Shown piece by piece: positions 22,353 to 24,245 of a stretch of 24,245 nucleotides of DNA (position 1 is its first letter; each line of letters opens with the position of its first letter). The stretch is from DASUDX01 sp036275365 (GTDB lineage Bacteria; Pseudomonadota; Gammaproteobacteria; Nevskiales; Nevskiaceae). The stretch spans positions 1 to 24,245 of the forward strand of contig DASUDX010000112.1 of the NCBI GenBank assembly GCA_036275365.1. The letters run 5' to 3'. Position numbers and translations under genes: made by a program. A model generated the notes under the pieces. The model was not told the origin of the DNA. It did not search any database and saw only the letters and a list, made by a program, of their open reading frames with translations.

Positions 22353-23339
22353 CTAGTCGGCGCGACGGCGGAACAGGCTGAGGTGGTCGAGTGGCAGGTT
22401 GTTGTCGCCCAGCACCCCGGTCTCGGTCACCAGCACATCGGTGGGGGCGAACATCGGCGGGCGCCCCAGCCGCACCGAGGAGGGGAAGCGGAAAGTGCCG
22501 GGATCGGTGGACTGCAGCACCGCGCCGTCGGCGCCGAGCAGGGTGATCCGACCGGTGCCGAACTGGGCCAGCAGCAGCCCCTCGCCGGCGATGCCGAGAT
22601 CGTCGTGGATATCGGGTTCGAAGTGCAGCGGCTGCACCGGTCCGGCGCTGCCATCGGCCTGCAGATCGACGGCGTAGATGCTGCCGCCATCGGTGCCGAA
22701 GAAGCGGCGACCGCGGCTCTGCAGGCCGTTGGGGAAGCGCAGCACCGTATCGAGCCCCAGGTGCAGCTGGCCGAGCGGGCTGCCCTGCAGCCACAGCGCC
22801 TCGTCGATCACCCGCAGCGGGTCGGCCGGATCCAGCGTCAGCCGCTTGATCTTGGGATCGGGCACGCAAGGCATCAGCGGTTCGTCCACCACATAGATGC
22901 GGCCATCCGCCCCGAGTGCGGCGCCATTGGCCAGACACATGTCGGCGAAGCGGTGGATCGGCCGCAGCCGCGGCTGTGGCTCGAGCCGCGCGCCCCAGAA
23001 GCGTCCGTCGCTGCAGGCGGCGTAGAGATGGCCCTCGCGCACCACCAGGCCAGTGAAGCCGCAGGCGCTTTCTGAAATCACCGTGGCCTGGAAGGCGCCA
23101 TCGCCGTCCCGGGTCACCTCCACCACCTGCTGGCCGCTGCTGACGAACAGGCGCCCGTCCTCGCTGAAGGTGAGGTTCTCGGCGGAGGGGATGTCGAGCA
23201 GCACCACGCGCTCGCCACAGGCCGAGGACACGCAGAGCTCGGCGAGGTCGATGGGCCTCTCGCCCTGTCCATCGGCACAGGCGGTAACGAGGCTGCCGGC
23301 GAGCAGCATCAGGGCGGACCCGGACAGACGCAGTGGCAT
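22353..23339 (-). CDS. Outer-membrane lipoprotein with SMP-30/NHL-like beta-propeller
   Basis: The 328-residue precursor has a lipoprotein signal peptide with lipobox LVTAC, acylated Cys21. Ala at +2 predicts sorting to the outer membrane. The mature part has recurring propeller strands (LTFSEDGRLFVSS, ALGADGRIYVVDE, GTDGGSIYAVDL, GLLLAQFGTGRITLL). It resembles SMP-30/gluconolactonase-type six-blade propellers, with candidate metal or active residues Glu54, Asn204 and Asp246/247. Six further cysteines (36, 41, 93, 109, 135, 158) could form three disulfides. The start is ATG 23339, with GGAG seven bases upstream; an in-frame ATG at 23357 is less well placed. The same frame stays open to about 24233, antisense to the cyclophilin gene, but without support. 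Enzymatic activity is unproven. Confidence 0.8.
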   Translation of the reverse strand: MPLRLSGSALMLLAGSLVTACADGQGERPIDLAELCVSSACGERVVLLDIPSAENLTFSEDGRLFVSSGQQVVEVTRDGDGAFQATVISESACGFTGLVVREGHLYAACSDGRFWGARLEPQPRLRPIHRFADMCLANGAALGADGRIYVVDEPLMPCVPDPKIKRLTLDPADPLRVIDEALWLQGSPLGQLHLGLDTVLRFPNGLQSRGRRFFGTDGGSIYAVDLQADGSAGPVQPLHFEPDIHDDLGIAGEGLLLAQFGTGRITLLGADGAVLQSTDPGTFRFPSSVRLGRPPMFAPTDVLVTETGVLGDNNLPLDHLSLFRRRAD

Positions 23340-23420
23340 GGAGGAGCTCCGGAACATCCCCCATTGTGACTGTCCTGGCGGCGCGGCAGAGTGCCGGCGT
23401 GCCAGTCCCAGGGAGGGGTC
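23340..23420. promoter_or_regulatory. Divergent intergenic region, lipoprotein gene and cyclophilin gene
   Basis: The 81-base gap must hold both promoters. Candidate - strand -10: CACAAT (reverse complement of ATTGTG at 23363-23368). Candidate + strand -35: TTGTGA (23364-23369), with a poor -10 CAGAGT (23387-23392). GGGAGGGG (23411-23418) is a clear ribosome site for the cyclophilin-like gene. None of the promoter boxes is convincing alone. Confidence 0.3.
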
Positions 23421-24245
23421 ATGAAGGCCGCCGCATTGCTTGCCGGGTTGCTGATGGCCGTCGCCGCCGCCGCCCAGACCCCGCCGAGCCCGGCCGAGCT
23501 GCTCGCCGCAAGCCCCGCCGGTGACTGGCGCGAGGTGCCGGCCGAGCAGCTGCTGCGCCTGCAGCTGCCTGCCGGGCCGGTGTGGATCGAACTCGCTCCC
23601 GAGTTCGCGCCCTATCACGCCGCCAACCTGCTCAAGCTGGTCCAGGCCGGCTGGTTCGATGGGCTTTCGATCAACCGGGTGCAGGACAACTATGTGGTGC
23701 AGTGGGGCGATCCGGCGGCCGGCAGCGCGACCGCCCGCCCCTATCCCGAGGGCGTGCTCAAGCTGATCAGCGCCGAGCTGCGGCGCTCGGCGCGCGGGCT
23801 TGCCTTCACCGCCCTGCCCGATCCGGACAGCTATGCCGCCGAGGTCGGCCACAGTGCCCAGGGTCTGCCGATGGCGCGGGAATCCGACACCGGCATGGCC
23901 TGGCTCGCGCACTGCTACGGCATGGTGGGCGCCGGCCGCGACGAGGGGCCGGACAGCGGCAATGCCGCCGAGCTGTATGTGGTGATCGGCCATGCGCCGC
24001 GCCATCTGGATCGCAATGTCACCCTGCTCGGGCGGGTGCTGGAGGGCATGGAGCGGCTCTCCAGCCTGCCGCGCGGCAGCGGAGCGCTCGGCTTCTACGA
24101 GCAACCCCTGCAGCGGGTGCCGGTGGTGACGCTGAGCCGCGCGCTGGACCTCAAGCCGGAGCAGCGGGTGCGCTTCCAGGTGCTGCGGCCGGGCAGCCCG
24201 ACCTGGAGTGCCTGGACCGAGGCCCGGCGCCACCGTCGCGAGAGC
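23421..24245 (+). CDS. Periplasmic cyclophilin-type peptidyl-prolyl isomerase, 3' end missing
   Basis: The frame is open for 275 codons from ATG 23421 to the window end, so the gene is partial. A Sec signal peptide of about 18 residues (AAAA before QTPP) predicts a periplasmic location. The cyclophilin core starts near residue 50: PVWIELAPEFAPYHAANLLKL-type strand and helix, then INRVQDNYVVQWGDP at 84-98. This corresponds to the FHRV...GFVxQGGDP motif, with Arg86 at the catalytic Arg position but Asn for the usual His and Trp-Gly for Gly-Gly. A later ELYVVIGHAPRHLDRN segment matches the second half. Proline isomerase activity is likely but the site is atypical. A strong GGGAGGGG precedes the start. 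Confidence 0.85.
   Translation, partial: MKAAALLAGLLMAVAAAAQTPPSPAELLAASPAGDWREVPAEQLLRLQLPAGPVWIELAPEFAPYHAANLLKLVQAGWFDGLSINRVQDNYVVQWGDPAAGSATARPYPEGVLKLISAELRRSARGLAFTALPDPDSYAAEVGHSAQGLPMARESDTGMAWLAHCYGMVGAGRDEGPDSGNAAELYVVIGHAPRHLDRNVTLLGRVLEGMERLSSLPRGSGALGFYEQPLQRVPVVTLSRALDLKPEQRVRFQVLRPGSPTWSAWTEARRHRRES

Noticed and set aside
23399..23404. TGGCAC on the - strand, like a sigma-54 -24 element
   Set aside because: The required GC of the -12 element is absent at the right spacing, so it is no more than a chance hexamer.
22353..24233. N-terminal 298-codon extension of the lipoprotein frame
   Set aside because: It is antisense to the cyclophilin gene. A perfect lipoprotein signal peptide and a Shine-Dalgarno mark the start at 23339.

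Overview
The window is compact, very GC-rich (about 70 % by eye), gene-dense DNA from a gammaproteobacterium. The block fabD-fabG-acpP-fabF-pabB-pabC-mltG-tmk-holB-pilZ is typical of Xanthomonadales/Lysobacterales-type genomes. The neighbouring type II secretion (gsp/xps) genes, nudJ-mnmA, the outer-membrane lipoprotein and the xanthomonad-like PilZ fit the same affiliation. This is an inference from gene content, not a phylogeny. No stretch of 300 bases lacks a gene. I saw no tRNA, rRNA, CRISPR array, insertion sequence or phage gene.

Layout. (1) 62-1111, + strand: a two-domain cyclic-nucleotide-binding protein fused to a rhodanese. (2) 1141-10406, - strand: a run of eleven genes, transcribed from a rhomboid protease of the rhombosortase type (rrtA) through fabD, fabG, acpP, fabF, pabB, pabC, mltG, tmk, holB and pilZ. 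Most junctions are 4-base ATGA/GTGA overlaps. (3) 10405-17722, + strand: gspG-H-I-J-K-L-M-N followed without a break by nudJ and mnmA. The first codons of rrtA and gspG may share a single CATG. (4) 17806-19302, +: a secreted alpha/beta hydrolase ending in a GlyGly-CTERM sorting signal. (5) 19334-21479, +: an ABC-2 exporter (ATPase and permease) and a small DUF4169-like protein. (6) 21431-23339, -: a short-chain dehydrogenase, whose 3' end overlaps the DUF4169-like gene, and a beta-propeller lipoprotein. (7) 23421-end, +: a periplasmic cyclophilin-like protein cut by the window edge.

How they work together. The - strand operon serves core growth: fatty-acid elongation, p-aminobenzoate for folate, septal or endolytic peptidoglycan cleavage, dTTP synthesis, DNA polymerase clamp loading, and a type IV pilus PilZ adaptor. 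The + strand operon encodes the pseudopilus and inner-membrane platform of a type II secretion system; gspC, D, E and F are not here. The most notable feature is that three parts of one surface-protein pathway lie within 10 kb: T2SS subunits, a candidate rhombosortase, and a candidate GlyGly-CTERM substrate. In known cases the substrate is exported by Sec, held in the inner membrane by its C-terminal helix, cut by rhombosortase at the Gly-rich motif, and passed to the T2SS for surface display or release. That assignment rests on motifs read by eye and is a prediction.
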